DNA of 64,000 bases from Alistipes onderdonkii (GCF_025145285.1 NZ_CP102251.1:3286001-3350000), one strand, 5' to 3'. Positions 32,357 through 42,151 are shown, counted from the stretch's first letter. Made by a program: numbers and translations. Notes: generated from the letters alone by a model not told the origin.

Positions 32357-33064
32357 ATGAAGAAGATGATTCTGAGCGCCGTGATGCTGGTTTTCGCAGC
32401 CTCCGGCCGTGCACAGGAGGCGGGTGCCGCAAGTCCTACGGAACATAACGAGTGGCTGACCACGTTCGAGGCCGTCGCGGTGGATGCCGACCTGGATATC
32501 AAATTCGTGAAAGTCCCCGACACCGAGGCCCCCAAGATCGTATACGACACGAAAGGCTCCTATACTTCGAAATTCCGCGCCGAGGTGAAGGACAAAACCC
32601 TGCGTATCAGCGAGAAGTATGATTCGCGCCGTCCCGACCGCACCCAGGTGACGGTCTATTACAATACGTTGCAGTCCGTTTCGCTGTCGGGCGCCGCAGC
32701 CGTGTTCGAGGGAACGGTGGATGCAGTGCTGCTCGACCTGACCCTGGGGCGCAAGGCGTCGCTCACGGCGGCGTTCGATGTCAAAGACCTCAGGATGGAG
32801 CTCACGGGCGGCAGCAGCGCGACGCTCACCGGCAAGGCGGGCTACTTGACGCTGTTCGCCTCGACGGGCAGGGTCGCGGCCTCGGGGCTGGAGGTGATGT
32901 CGGCCGAGGTCAATGCCCAGAGCAAGGCCGACGTGTCGCTGTGGATCACCGACCGGTTCATCGGCAAGACCACGACCAACGCCCGTATTACCTATAAGGG
33001 GCAGCCTGCCGTCGTGCGCGGCGGCGCCAAGTTCATGGGCGGTGAGATCAGCCACGTAGAATAG
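32357..33064 (+). CDS. DUF2807 (head-GIN domain) secreted protein
   Basis: This 235-residue protein has a signal peptide (MKKMILSAVMLVFAASGRAQ) and then a right-handed repeat-type beta domain as in DUF2807: FEAVAVDADLDIKFVKVPDT, YNTLQSVSLSGAAAVFEGTV, LDLTLGRKASLTAAFDVKDL, RMELTGGSSATLTGKAGYLT. The family is common and abundant in Bacteroidetes; the role is unknown, possibly adhesive or structural at the envelope. It sits between the AddA- and AddB-like genes, is divergent from the first and is followed 86 bases later by the second, so it may be co-transcribed with addB. Confidence 0.78.
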   Translation: MKKMILSAVMLVFAASGRAQEAGAASPTEHNEWLTTFEAVAVDADLDIKFVKVPDTEAPKIVYDTKGSYTSKFRAEVKDKTLRISEKYDSRRPDRTQVTVYYNTLQSVSLSGAAAVFEGTVDAVLLDLTLGRKASLTAAFDVKDLRMELTGGSSATLTGKAGYLTLFASTGRVAASGLEVMSAEVNAQSKADVSLWITDRFIGKTTTNARITYKGQPAVVRGGAKFMGGEISHVE

Positions 33065-33150
33065 TCTCACGGAACAATAATGCGAAGGGGGCTTCCGGAT
33101 TCCGGGCGGACGATACCGCCGGGAAAGTCGCCGGGGCTGTCCGAACTGCT

Positions 33151-36030
33151 ATGAAGGGATTTCTGGAGGAGGTGGCCGCCGACCTGTATGCGCGCTATGG
33201 CGAGGGACTGTCCGATCGGGCGGTGCTCTTCCCGTCGCGGCGTGCGCGGTTGTTTTTCGTCGATGCCCTGGGGCGTATCGCCGGGCGGCCGATGTGGCAG
33301 CCCGAATGGGTGACGATCGACGACCTGACGGGCGAAATATCGGGGCTGCATACGGGCGACCGCGTGCGGCTCATCACGGAGCTCTACAAAGTCTACTCGG
33401 CCTACCACAACGAACCTTTCGACAAGTTCTATTTCTGGGGCGACATGCTCCTCACGGACTTCGATACGATCGACAAATACCTGATCGACGCGCAGATGCT
33501 GTTCCGCAACATCTCGGAGATCAAGGAGATCGAAGCCGATATTTCCTACCTCACGCCCGCGCAGCTGCGCATCCTTTCGTTCTGGTCCTCGTTCGGCGAG
33601 CAGGCCGACCTTTCGGAGGAGAAACGCCGTTTCCTGGCGATCTGGAAGACCCTCGGCCCCATCTACCGCCGCTTCCGGGAGCGTCTCTCGTCGCTCGGCA
33701 TCGCCTACAACGGCATGGTGCAGCGCGCCGCCGCCGACCGCATCCGCGGGGGCGGGTTCGCCTTCCCCGAGCCCCGGCGTTATGTCGTGGCGGGGTTCAA
33801 CGCCCTTTCCGAGTGCGAGAAGCGCCTCTTCGGGTTCCTCGCCACGGCGGCCGAAACCGATTTTTACTGGGACTACGACTCCTATTATAAGGACGACCCC
33901 GAACAGGAGGCGGGTATGTTCGTGCGTTCGAACGTGGCGCAGTTCCCGCCCCGCACGGAACTTCGGCACGACAACATGCGGGGGGAGAAGCAGGTCGTGT
34001 CGGTCGCCGCCGTCTCGAACGCCGTGCAGTGCAAATATGCCGCGGCGATCCTCGCCGACCTTGCCCGCCGCCGCAGGGAGGAAGACCCCGGCATCGCCGC
34101 GGGCGCCAGGCCCGCGCTGGGCAAGGAGACCGCCGTGGTGCTTACCGACGAGAACCTGCTGCTGCCGCTGCTGTACGCCCTGCCCGCCGATATCGGACGG
34201 GTGAACGTGACGATGGGCTTCCCCCTGCGGCAGAGCCTGGCCTACACGTTCGTCGAGCGTCTGGTGGAGTTGCAGAACCACCGCCGCCGCAAGGGCGACG
34301 GCTGCACGTTCTACCATGCCGACGTCGCCGGCATCCTCGCACACCCCTATGTGGCCGAGTGCGACGCCGCACTCACGCGCACGATGCACGAGGAGATCGT
34401 CCGCGACCGCCGCATTTCGGTCGATGCCGCGTGGCTGGGCCGCAACGAACTGCTGAAACGGATCTTTACGCCCGCCGCGACGTGGCGCGAGTTGTCCGAC
34501 TACATGCTGGACGTGGTCGCCGCCGTGGCGCGCCAGCCCTACGAGGGCGACGACGCACGGCAGCGGGTCGAATTCCTGGCGGTCATCGCCGAGCAGGTCA
34601 CCAAGTTGCGCAACTCGCTCGACGAGTGCGATATCGACCTTACGGCCGAGGTCTACACCTCGCTGCTGCGCCGGCACTTGCAGACGCTGCGCATCCCGTT
34701 CGAGGGCGAGCCGCTGGAGGGCATCCAGATCATGGGGATCCTCGAGACCCGCAACCTCGATTTCGAAAACGTCATCATCCTTTCGATGAACGACGACAAT
34801 TTCCCCGGCAACCATATGGCGCAGGCGTCGTTCATCCCCTACAACCTGCGTGCGGCCTACGAGCTGCCCACGCCCGAGCACCACGAGGGCGTCTATGCCT
34901 ACTATTTCTACCGCCTGATCCAGCGCGCCAAGACCGTCCACATGCTCTATTGCTCGCACGCCGACGACAAGTCGACGGGCGAGCCGAGCCGTTATATCTA
35001 CCAGTTGGACTACGAGAGCGGCTTCGACGTGCGCAAGGTCGAAGTGGGGGTGGACGTCAACCTGGCCGAAACGGCGCCGATCGAGGTGCCCAAGGACGAA
35101 GGGGTGATGGCCCGGCTGGAGCGTTTCGTCGACGCCCAAAGCCCTGCGACGCTCTCGCCGACGGCTTTTTTTCGCTATGTGGCCTGCCCCTTGCGCTTCT
35201 ATTTCCATTCCATAGCCCGCTTGGAGGCCGATGACGAAATTTCCGAGGAGGTCGACGCCCCGATGTTCGGTACGATCCTCCATGCCGCCGTGCAGATGCT
35301 TTACGCCCGCATCGCGGGGGAGGCGCATCCCGGTGAAACCCTGCGTGCGATGATCCGTACGGGCGAAGTGGCGCAGGCGGTCGAGGCGGCCATCAACGAG
35401 AACTATTTGCAGGATAAACATGCCACGGCCGAGGATTATTCGGGCAACCTGTTGCTGGTGAAGGACATCGTGATCCGTTACCTGCGAGGCGGGGTGATGC
35501 CCTACGACGCTGCGCACGATGCTTTCGCCGTGTCGGGGCTGGAGGAGCCCGTAGCCTATCCGTTCCGCTTCCGCGCGGGCGGGCGCGACCTGGAGATGAA
35601 ATTCGCCGGCATCGCCGACCGTATCGACACGCTCGACGACGGGGCGCTGAGGGTGGTGGACTACAAGACCGGGGCGCCGCATCTCGAATTCGACGGCGTG
35701 GAGAGCCTGTTCACGGGCACGGGCAAACAACGCCTTTCGAACATCCTGCAAACGCTGCTCTACGCGATGATGCTGCACCGGTCGCGCGGCTGCGACGTCG
35801 AACCGGCGCTCTATTATGTCCGCAACATGAATCGCCCCGGCTATTCGCCGCAGCTGGACGACAAGCAAACGGGGGTGAAGGGGGCGCGCTATACGCTTTA
35901 CCGTGAGCGTTTCGAGGAACTGCTGCGCGCGCAGCTCGCCGAACTCTACGACACCTCGGTTCCGTTCCGCCAGTGCGAGGATGCCGATACCTGCAAGTAC
36001 TGCGATTTCAACGTGATCTGCAAGCGCTGA
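33151..36030 (+). CDS. AddB-like PD-(D/E)xK nuclease, partner of the AddA-like protein
   Basis: This 959-residue protein has inactivated helicase-like N-terminal domains (LFPSRRARLFFVDALGRIAG, VNVTMGFPLRQSLAYTFVER, LEGIQIMGILETRNLDFENV, IILSMNDDNFPG). The C-terminal nuclease core is GIADRIDTLDD, then ALRVVDYKTGAPHL, near residues 825-850. Four cysteines, one in YVACPLRFYF near residue 682 and three in the last 20 residues (CEDADTCKYCDFNVIC), match the iron-sulfur staple of AddB nucleases. No P-loop is visible, as is usual for the Bacteroidetes type. It should form the second nuclease subunit of the double-strand-break repair complex. Confidence 0.82.
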   Translation: MKGFLEEVAADLYARYGEGLSDRAVLFPSRRARLFFVDALGRIAGRPMWQPEWVTIDDLTGEISGLHTGDRVRLITELYKVYSAYHNEPFDKFYFWGDMLLTDFDTIDKYLIDAQMLFRNISEIKEIEADISYLTPAQLRILSFWSSFGEQADLSEEKRRFLAIWKTLGPIYRRFRERLSSLGIAYNGMVQRAAADRIRGGGFAFPEPRRYVVAGFNALSECEKRLFGFLATAAETDFYWDYDSYYKDDPEQEAGMFVRSNVAQFPPRTELRHDNMRGEKQVVSVAAVSNAVQCKYAAAILADLARRRREEDPGIAAGARPALGKETAVVLTDENLLLPLLYALPADIGRVNVTMGFPLRQSLAYTFVERLVELQNHRRRKGDGCTFYHADVAGILAHPYVAECDAALTRTMHEEIVRDRRISVDAAWLGRNELLKRIFTPAATWRELSDYMLDVVAAVARQPYEGDDARQRVEFLAVIAEQVTKLRNSLDECDIDLTAEVYTSLLRRHLQTLRIPFEGEPLEGIQIMGILETRNLDFENVIILSMNDDNFPGNHMAQASFIPYNLRAAYELPTPEHHEGVYAYYFYRLIQRAKTVHMLYCSHADDKSTGEPSRYIYQLDYESGFDVRKVEVGVDVNLAETAPIEVPKDEGVMARLERFVDAQSPATLSPTAFFRYVACPLRFYFHSIARLEADDEISEEVDAPMFGTILHAAVQMLYARIAGEAHPGETLRAMIRTGEVAQAVEAAINENYLQDKHATAEDYSGNLLLVKDIVIRYLRGGVMPYDAAHDAFAVSGLEEPVAYPFRFRAGGRDLEMKFAGIADRIDTLDDGALRVVDYKTGAPHLEFDGVESLFTGTGKQRLSNILQTLLYAMMLHRSRGCDVEPALYYVRNMNRPGYSPQLDDKQTGVKGARYTLYRERFEELLRAQLAELYDTSVPFRQCEDADTCKYCDFNVICKR

Positions 36031-36166
36031 CCGGCTGTGTCGTGACGGGGGCGGACGAGTTCCGCTGCCGGGTGGTGATTACTCCCGGAAATTACATGGC
36101 TCGGTTGTGGAAGATCGGCCGGATGGATGCTGTTGGGGACGGCGCGGAGGAATGAGTGCGTCCGGC

Positions 36167-36299
36167 AGCGGGTGCCGGGTGTCGGGTGCGAGGTGCAGGA
36201 CGCAGGATACAGGATACAGGATACAGGATACAGGGAGCCGGATGTCGGGTGCCGGACGCCGGATGTCGGGTGCCGGATGCCGGATACAGGATGCCGGGA
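36167..36299. repeat. Minisatellite with 7-bp period (about 19 heptads)
   Basis: Heptads of the type GCCGGAT, GTCGGGT, GCAGGAC and ACAGGAT follow each other without a break in phase from about 36167 to 36299. The middle has ACAGGAT three times in a row, and 36237-36299 repeats as 21-bp higher-order units. It fills the gap between two convergent genes. An open frame reads through it on the plus strand, but composition and lack of a start context argue against a gene. Confidence 0.85.
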
Positions 36300-36318
36300 A
36301 CGGCCTGGGCGGCGATGG

Positions 36319-37044
36319 TCAGAGCGTTACCCTGAAATAGGCCGCTCCGCTGCGGCGGGCTGCTTCGAGCCCGATTTCGGAGTCCTCGAAGATCAGCGTT
36401 TCCTGCGGCGTACAGCCCTCGCGGCGCATGGCCTCCAGGAAACAGTCCGGGGCGGGCTTGCTGTGTTCGACGTCGGCGCCCGAGAGTATGCCGTCCACGG
36501 AGCCGTTCGGCCCTTCGCCCGGCTCGGGGGTGATTGTTGCGTGTGTCGGCGTACCTGCATCTATCGTTGCCGTGCCGGCTGTCCGGAGCCATGCCTCATC
36601 CGCACCTGTCAAGTCTCTGCCCGCCGCACCCGAGGTTGCCGCACCCGTGCTCCCTGTCCGCTGTCCCGCGACCGTGATCCCCAGGTGGCGCATGGCGTTG
36701 TCTATGTTGGCGCGGCTGCCTGTCGATACGATCCATACGCGGCCACCCTGCGCCCGGAACTGCCTGCAGAACTCCCACAGCGGGCGGTTGAGCCGCACGG
36801 TGTCGAAGAACGCGGGGTAGAGCGCGATCTTGCGCAGCCGCAGCCGCTCGCGCTCCCCGGGGTCGGCGATGCCGTAACGGGTCAGGAACTCGTTGCACCG
36901 CATACCGAAATACTTTGCCGCATACTCCTCCTCGGTGAGCGTATAGCCCGCCTCGCGCAGTGTGGCCACATAGGCGAGCGTATTGGCGCGCCGCGTGTCG
37001 GCCAGCGTGCCGTCGAAGTCGAGCAGGATGAGTCGGATTTGCAT
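36319..37044 (-). CDS. HAD-superfamily phosphatase (phosphoglycolate-phosphatase-like) with insert
   Basis: This 241-residue protein has all four HAD motifs: LLDFDGTLADT (I, nucleophile Asp), VWIVSTGSRANID (II), HSKPAPDCFLEAM (III) and LIFEDSEIGLEAARRSGAAY (IV). The helical cap lies between I and II. Residues about 128-180 are Thr/Ala/Gly/Pro-rich (TGSTGAATSGAAGR and THATITPEPGEGPNGS), an insert between motifs II and III that is unusual for the family. The substrate cannot be told. It is followed by the heptad minisatellite and preceded by a YjbR-like gene on the same strand. Confidence 0.8.
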   Translation of the reverse strand: MQIRLILLDFDGTLADTRRANTLAYVATLREAGYTLTEEEYAAKYFGMRCNEFLTRYGIADPGERERLRLRKIALYPAFFDTVRLNRPLWEFCRQFRAQGGRVWIVSTGSRANIDNAMRHLGITVAGQRTGSTGAATSGAAGRDLTGADEAWLRTAGTATIDAGTPTHATITPEPGEGPNGSVDGILSGADVEHSKPAPDCFLEAMRREGCTPQETLIFEDSEIGLEAARRSGAAYFRVTL

Positions 37045-37050
37045 GACGGG

Positions 37051-37467
37051 CTACTTTTTCCCGGCCAGTTCGTAACTGCGGGCGATCAGCGGGGCGATTT
37101 CCCCGAAGGGTACGCTGCCGTCCAGCCGTACGGTGAGCCACGTGCGTTTATTCATATGGTACCCGGGGAAATAATGTTCGAAGTCCAGCGACCGCGCCAT
37201 GGTCTCCGCATCGGCCCGGATGTCGAGGATCTCTGTCCGCCCCTGGTCTGCGAGGCCGAGTTTGCCGGCCTGCACCGTCAATATCACGGCATACCATTTG
37301 GCGTTGTCCTGCCGCCGGAAAACGGCGTAGTCCGGGAATTTCTCCCAGAGGAACTCCGGTTCGCCGCCCCATGAGGCACGGATATGGCGGATTGTGCGGA
37401 GCGTTTCTTCGCTGCGGAAAATTTCTTCGCGCGCAAAGCCGAAATCCTTTGTCCAGTCGTTTCCCAT
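37051..37467 (-). CDS. MmcQ/YjbR-family protein
   Basis: This 138-residue protein has the family pattern: PEFLWEKFPDYAVFRRQDNA, KWYAVILTVQAGKLGL, FPGYHMNKRTWLTVRLDGSV and IAPLIARSYELAGKK. MmcQ/YjbR proteins have a CyaY-like fold and are sometimes annotated as DNA-binding; their function is not established. It starts 12 bases after the M23 peptidase gene and lies six bases before the HAD gene, so the block is likely one operon. Confidence 0.8.
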   Translation of the reverse strand: MGNDWTKDFGFAREEIFRSEETLRTIRHIRASWGGEPEFLWEKFPDYAVFRRQDNAKWYAVILTVQAGKLGLADQGRTEILDIRADAETMARSLDFEHYFPGYHMNKRTWLTVRLDGSVPFGEIAPLIARSYELAGKK

Positions 37468-37479
37468 CTCCTTATGTTT

Positions 37480-38430
37480 TTAGTCGAACGACTGCATGCC
37501 CGACTGCGCGATGCGCATTAGGCGCTGGTATTCGGTGGGGGTGAGTTCCATGAAGAAGTAGTGGATCGGATCGACGCGCATGCCGTTCAGCCGCACCTCG
37601 TAGTGGAGGTGGGGCGAGAGCGAAAGGCCCGTGTCGCCCGAGAGGGCGATGATCTCGCCGCGGCTCACGCGCTGGCCCTTGCGGACGTTGATCTTCGAGA
37701 GGTGGCTGTACGAAGTCTCGTAGCCGTTGCCGTGGTCGATCACGACCGTCTGCCCCGACGTGGAGTTGCGCAGCGCCACGTCGCGCACCACGCCGTCGGC
37801 CGTGGCGAAGACGCGCGACCCCTCGGGGATGGTGTAGTCCACGCCCTGGTGCGATTGCAGGGTCTTGTAGAAGGGGTGTATGCGCATGCCGTACGAGGCC
37901 GTGAGCAGCGTCAACTGCTTGTTTATCACGGGCTGGATGGCCGGGATGTTGTTGCAGCCGCTGCCCGCCGAGTCGATGAGCGCCTGCAGGTCGAGGTACG
38001 AGGCGTTCAGTTCGTCGAGCCGCTTCTCCATGTCGGCGACCCGTTCGCGCAGTTCGAGCTTGAGCCGCCGCGACGAACGGTTGAAGATGTTTTCGTAGGT
38101 GACGGCCTGCCGGCGTTCGTATTCCGAATCGAAGTCGTAGGGATCCGATTCGAAGAGGGTGCGGAAGACGTTGCGGTCGCGCGCGGAGAGGTTGTGCATG
38201 ACGGTCGTGAGCGAGTCGTACCGCTGGGTGAGTGCGGCGTATTCGCGGCGCAGGCGGTCGGTCGAGTGTTTGAGCTCGTACTCCACGGGCGTGTCGAAGA
38301 AGAGCGAGAACCCGACGTAGTAGAGCACGGCGACCCCGGCCCACACGAAAAAGTGCACCGTCGCGCGTATGATGTTCTGTTTGCGGCGCTTACGCCTGCG
38401 GAGCCGCTCCAGGTCTTTCTTTCCTGCCAT
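37480..38430 (-). CDS. M23-family metallopeptidase (LytM-like), membrane-anchored, gene 2
   Basis: This 316-residue protein has one N-terminal membrane segment (ATVHFFVWAGVAVLYYVGF), a periplasmic coiled coil (LELRERVADMEKRLDELNAS) and a C-terminal LytM domain. The zinc ligands are in QSHQGVDYTIPEGS (H-x3-D, near residue 193) and SPHLHYEVRLNG (H-x-H, near 275). Such proteins cut peptidoglycan crosslinks, or activate amidases if degenerate; here the ligands are intact. It follows a paralogue with a one-base gap and overlaps nothing, indicating tandem duplication. Confidence 0.85.
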   Translation of the reverse strand: MAGKKDLERLRRRKRRKQNIIRATVHFFVWAGVAVLYYVGFSLFFDTPVEYELKHSTDRLRREYAALTQRYDSLTTVMHNLSARDRNVFRTLFESDPYDFDSEYERRQAVTYENIFNRSSRRLKLELRERVADMEKRLDELNASYLDLQALIDSAGSGCNNIPAIQPVINKQLTLLTASYGMRIHPFYKTLQSHQGVDYTIPEGSRVFATADGVVRDVALRNSTSGQTVVIDHGNGYETSYSHLSKINVRKGQRVSRGEIIALSGDTGLSLSPHLHYEVRLNGMRVDPIHYFFMELTPTEYQRLMRIAQSGMQSFD

Positions 38431-38431
38431 G

Positions 38432-39430
38432 TCAGAGCTTTTCGAAGTTCGTATCGCGCATCTTCTCCATGAGTGCGTCGTATTCCGCGGCGGTCATGTT
38501 GCGGTTGAAATAGTTGATCGGGTTCACCGGCATGCCCTTGTGGATCACCTCGTAGTGGAGGTGGGGGCCCGAGGAGATGCCCGTGTTGCCCGTTTCGGCG
38601 ATGACCTGCCCGCGGGCGACCCGTTCGCCCGGCTGCACGAGGATTTTGCTCAGGTGCGCGTAGCGGGTCTTGTAGCCGAATTCGTGGTTCAGCAGCACCA
38701 TGCGCCCGTATCCGCCGTTGCCCCCCGAGGAGGCGACCTCCACCACGGCGTCGCCCGTGGCGTAGACCGGCGTGCCGCGGTCGCAGCCCAGGTCGATGCC
38801 CTTGTGGGGGCGGATATACCCCAGCACGGGGTGCATACGCCGCATGTTGAAGGCGCCGATATGGTCGTTGTGCAGCGCCGAGCGGTCGATGGGCCATATG
38901 GCCGGGATCGCCGACGACATCTTCTCCTTGTCGCGGGCGAATGCCTGCAATTCGTCGAACGACACCGATTCGAGGTAGAGTATGCGGGCCAGCGCATCGA
39001 GCTGTTTCCAGGTGCCGACCATCAGCGGGGCGAAGTCGTCCCCGGCCATCGCGGCGTATTTGGTGTCGGGATAGGGCTGCCACACGCCGTCGAGGGTCAT
39101 CGTGTCGGTCGAGAAGAGCGAGCGGTAGACGTAGTTGTCGCGGTGGCGGATTTCGTCCACGCGCCGCTGCGAGGTGCGGATGCGGTCTTGCAGGATGCGG
39201 TACTTGATCACCAGGTCGCGGTTGTCGCGGATGATGCGGTACATCTTGGGGGTGTAGAAGAAGTACGAGAAGAGCACGTTGGCGATCGAGACGAGGATGA
39301 AGCCGATGAGTATTTTCCGGATCAGGCGGTAGGTGCGCAGGCGGAAAGGTGCCGTGACCACGTCGCGCGTCAGCGCCTGCGCTTCCTGTGTCAGCGCCTG
39401 CGTGTCGAATCTCTGCCCTTTTTGCTTCAT
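38432..39430 (-). CDS. M23-family metallopeptidase (LytM-like), membrane-anchored, gene 1
   Basis: This 332-residue paralogue of the next gene has a membrane segment near residues 36-57 (KILIGFILVSIANVLFSYFF), then a helical stalk and the LytM domain with RPHKGIDLGCDRGTPVYA and SSGPHLHYEVIHKG, so the H-x3-D and H-x-H zinc ligands are present. It likely acts on septal or lateral peptidoglycan. It is divergent from alaS, with -7 boxes for both directions in the 100-base spacer. Confidence 0.85.
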   Translation of the reverse strand: MKQKGQRFDTQALTQEAQALTRDVVTAPFRLRTYRLIRKILIGFILVSIANVLFSYFFYTPKMYRIIRDNRDLVIKYRILQDRIRTSQRRVDEIRHRDNYVYRSLFSTDTMTLDGVWQPYPDTKYAAMAGDDFAPLMVGTWKQLDALARILYLESVSFDELQAFARDKEKMSSAIPAIWPIDRSALHNDHIGAFNMRRMHPVLGYIRPHKGIDLGCDRGTPVYATGDAVVEVASSGGNGGYGRMVLLNHEFGYKTRYAHLSKILVQPGERVARGQVIAETGNTGISSGPHLHYEVIHKGMPVNPINYFNRNMTAAEYDALMEKMRDTNFEKL

Positions 39431-39458
39431 TGCGGAAAAAACTCCGGTTAATAAGATG

Positions 39459-39486
39459 CAAATTTAACTTTAATTGTGTAATTTTG
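39459..39486. promoter_or_regulatory. Divergent -7 boxes for the M23 operon and alaS
   Basis: TAAATTTG on the minus strand (39459-39466) precedes the M23 gene by 29 bases. TAATTTTG on the plus strand (39479-39486) precedes alaS by 44 bases. Both match TAnnTTTG. Confidence 0.55.
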
Positions 39487-39529
39487 CAACCCGAAATCAC
39501 AAACGTGGAAATCGGATAAAATCTTATAT

Positions 39530-42151
39530 ATGGAATCGAATAAAATTCGCCGGGCCTTTCTGGACTTCTTCGAGAGCAAGGGCCATGTGATCGTGCCTTC
39601 GGCACCGATGGTCGTCAAGGGGGATCCCACGCTGATGTTCACCAACGCGGGCATGAACCAGTTCAAGGATATTTTCCTGGGCAATGCGCCCCGCAAATAT
39701 CCGCGTGCGGCCGACACCCAGAAGTGTCTGCGCGTTTCGGGCAAGCACAACGACCTGGAGGAGGTGGGGCATGACACCTACCACCATACGATGTTCGAGA
39801 TGCTGGGCAACTGGTCTTATGGCGATTACTTCAAGAAAGAGGCGATCGAATGGGCGTGGGAGCTGCTCCACGGCGTCTACAAACTTCCCGCCGACCGCAT
39901 GTACGCCACGGTTTTCGAAGGCTCCGAGGAGGACGGCGTGCCCTTCGACCAGGAGGCCTACGACTACTGGAAGCAGTTTCTGCCCGAAGACCATATCATC
40001 CGCGGCAACAAGCACGACAATTTCTGGGAGATGGGCGAGACCGGCCCCTGCGGCCCCTGCTCGGAGATCCATTTCGACCTGCGCGACGAGGCGGAGATCG
40101 CCTCCAAGCCCGGGCGCGGGATGGTCAATGAGGGCCACCCGCAGGTGATCGAGATCTGGAACCTCGTGTTCATGCAGTTCAACCGCAAGGCCAACGGCTC
40201 GCTGGAGGAGCTTCCGGCGCGCAACGTCGATACCGGCATGGGCTTCGAGCGCCTCTGCATGATCCTCCAGGGCAAGAAATCGAACTACGACACCGACGTG
40301 TTCCAGCCTACGATCCAGCGTATTTCGCAGCTTTCGGGCAAGACCTACGGCGCCGACGCGAAGTGCGACGTGGCGATGCGCGTCATCGCCGACCACCTGC
40401 GTGCCATCGCCTTCTCGATCGCCGACGGGCAGCTGCCGTCGAACGTCAAGGCCGGCTACGTCATCCGCCGCATCCTGCGCCGCGCCGTGCGCTACGGCTA
40501 TACCTACCTCGGCTTTACGGAGCCTACGATCTGCCGGCTGGTTCCCGGACTGGTGGAGCAGATGGGCGGCCAGTTCCCCGAGCTGAAGGCCCAGCAGGCG
40601 CTGATCGAAAAGGTCATCGAGGAGGAGGAGGCCTCGTTCCTGCGTACGCTGGCCACGGGCATCAGCCTGCTGGACGGCGTGGTCGAAAAGACCCGCAGGG
40701 AAGGGCGCGAGCTGATCTCGGGCAAGGACGCCTTCGAACTTTACGATACGTTCGGGTTCCCGATCGACCTGACGGAGCTCATCGCCCGCGAACAGGGCGT
40801 CGGCGTCGACCTGGCAGCCTTTGAAACCGAGTTGCAGGCACAGAAGGAGCGTTCGCGCAACGCCGCGGCCGTCGATACCGACGACTGGGTGGAGTTGTTC
40901 CCCATTCGCGAGAGCGTCTTCACGGGCTACGACACGCTGACCGAGCGGGTGAAGATCGCCCGTTACCGCCGCGTGACCTCCAAAGGCAAAACCTCCTACC
41001 AGCTGGTCTTCGACCGCACGCCGTTTTACGGCAATTCGGGCGGCCAGATCGGTGACATCGGCTATATCGAGAATGCCAACGAGCGCATCGCCGTCGTGGC
41101 TACCGAAAAGGAAAACGGACTGATTATCCATATCGTCAAGGAGCTTCCCGAAAACCCTGCGGCCGAGTTCACGGCCGTCGTTGACGCTGCCAAACGCCAG
41201 GCCGCGGCCAACAACCACACCGCGACGCACCTCATGCACGAGGCGCTGCGCAAGGTGCTGGGATCGCACGTCGAGCAGAAGGGTTCGATGGTGACGCCCG
41301 AGATCCTGCGCTTCGACTTTTCGCATTTCCAGAAGATGACCCCCGCCGAGCTTCGCCAGGTCGAGATGCTCGTCAACCGCGCCGTCCGCGCCAACTATCC
41401 GTTGGAGGAGAACCGCGAGGCCACCAAGGAGGAGGCCGAAAAATGCGGTGCCATGATGCTCTTCGGCGAGAAGTACGGCGACAAGGTGCGCATGGTGCGC
41501 TTCGGTACGTCGGTCGAGCTCTGCGGCGGCACGCACACCAGCGCCACGGGTAACATCGGGTTCTTCAAGATACTGACCGAGAGCGCCATCTCGGCCGGCG
41601 TGCGCCGCATCGAAGCCGTCACGGGCGAACAGGCCGAGAAGATCATCTACGCCGCCGAGGATACGATGCGCGACATCAGCGAATACCTCCACAACCCGCA
41701 GGTGCTGCAGGCCGTAAAGAAGATGTTCGAGAGCAACGAGACGCTTTCGAAGGAGGTCGAGGCCATGCGCCGCGAGCAGGTCGCACAGTGGGCCGAGAAG
41801 ATCATCTCCTCGACGCCCGAGCGCCACGGGGTGCAGCTCATCGCCACGCAGACCGACCGTACGCCCGAGTTCGTCAAAGACCTGGCCTACAACCTGCGTG
41901 CCCGCTCCCCGAAACTGGTGTTCGTGCAGGGGTCGGTCAACGACGGCAAACCCATGCTGACGGTGATGCTCGGCGACGAGATCACGGCTCAGGGCGTGAA
42001 CGCCGGTGCCGTGGTGCGCGAGGCTGCGAAACTGATGCAGGGCGGCGGCGGCGGACAGGCGTTCTTCGCCACGGCGGGCGGCAAGAACCCCGACGGGCTG
42101 CAGGCCGCCATCGACAAGGCCGTGGAGCTGATTATGGCCCAGGTAAAGTAA
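39530..42151 (+). CDS. alaS: Alanyl-tRNA synthetase
   Basis: This 873-residue enzyme charges tRNA-Ala. The class II catalytic core is at the N-terminus (RRAFLDFFESKGHVIVPSAP, LMFTNAGMNQFKDIFLG, HNDLEEVGHDTYHHTMFEML). The editing domain has NNHTATHLMHEALRKVLG and VELCGGTHTSATGNIGFF with the zinc ligands. The C-terminal C-Ala oligomerisation domain ends in GGGGGQAFFATAGGKNPDGL. Length and domain order are normal. gpmI follows after 25 bases on the same strand. Confidence 0.97.
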   Translation: MESNKIRRAFLDFFESKGHVIVPSAPMVVKGDPTLMFTNAGMNQFKDIFLGNAPRKYPRAADTQKCLRVSGKHNDLEEVGHDTYHHTMFEMLGNWSYGDYFKKEAIEWAWELLHGVYKLPADRMYATVFEGSEEDGVPFDQEAYDYWKQFLPEDHIIRGNKHDNFWEMGETGPCGPCSEIHFDLRDEAEIASKPGRGMVNEGHPQVIEIWNLVFMQFNRKANGSLEELPARNVDTGMGFERLCMILQGKKSNYDTDVFQPTIQRISQLSGKTYGADAKCDVAMRVIADHLRAIAFSIADGQLPSNVKAGYVIRRILRRAVRYGYTYLGFTEPTICRLVPGLVEQMGGQFPELKAQQALIEKVIEEEEASFLRTLATGISLLDGVVEKTRREGRELISGKDAFELYDTFGFPIDLTELIAREQGVGVDLAAFETELQAQKERSRNAAAVDTDDWVELFPIRESVFTGYDTLTERVKIARYRRVTSKGKTSYQLVFDRTPFYGNSGGQIGDIGYIENANERIAVVATEKENGLIIHIVKELPENPAAEFTAVVDAAKRQAAANNHTATHLMHEALRKVLGSHVEQKGSMVTPEILRFDFSHFQKMTPAELRQVEMLVNRAVRANYPLEENREATKEEAEKCGAMMLFGEKYGDKVRMVRFGTSVELCGGTHTSATGNIGFFKILTESAISAGVRRIEAVTGEQAEKIIYAAEDTMRDISEYLHNPQVLQAVKKMFESNETLSKEVEAMRREQVAQWAEKIISSTPERHGVQLIATQTDRTPEFVKDLAYNLRARSPKLVFVQGSVNDGKPMLTVMLGDEITAQGVNAGAVVREAAKLMQGGGGGQAFFATAGGKNPDGLQAAIDKAVELIMAQVK

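Noticed and set aside
33067..35868. A 933-codon open frame opposite the AddB-like gene
   Set aside because: His/Arg/Asp-rich antisense shadow without domain pattern; the plus strand carries the nuclease motif and the cysteines.
36127..37374. A 415-codon plus-strand frame through the heptad repeats
   Set aside because: It runs through a minisatellite and then antisense of a HAD gene; no start context or domain.
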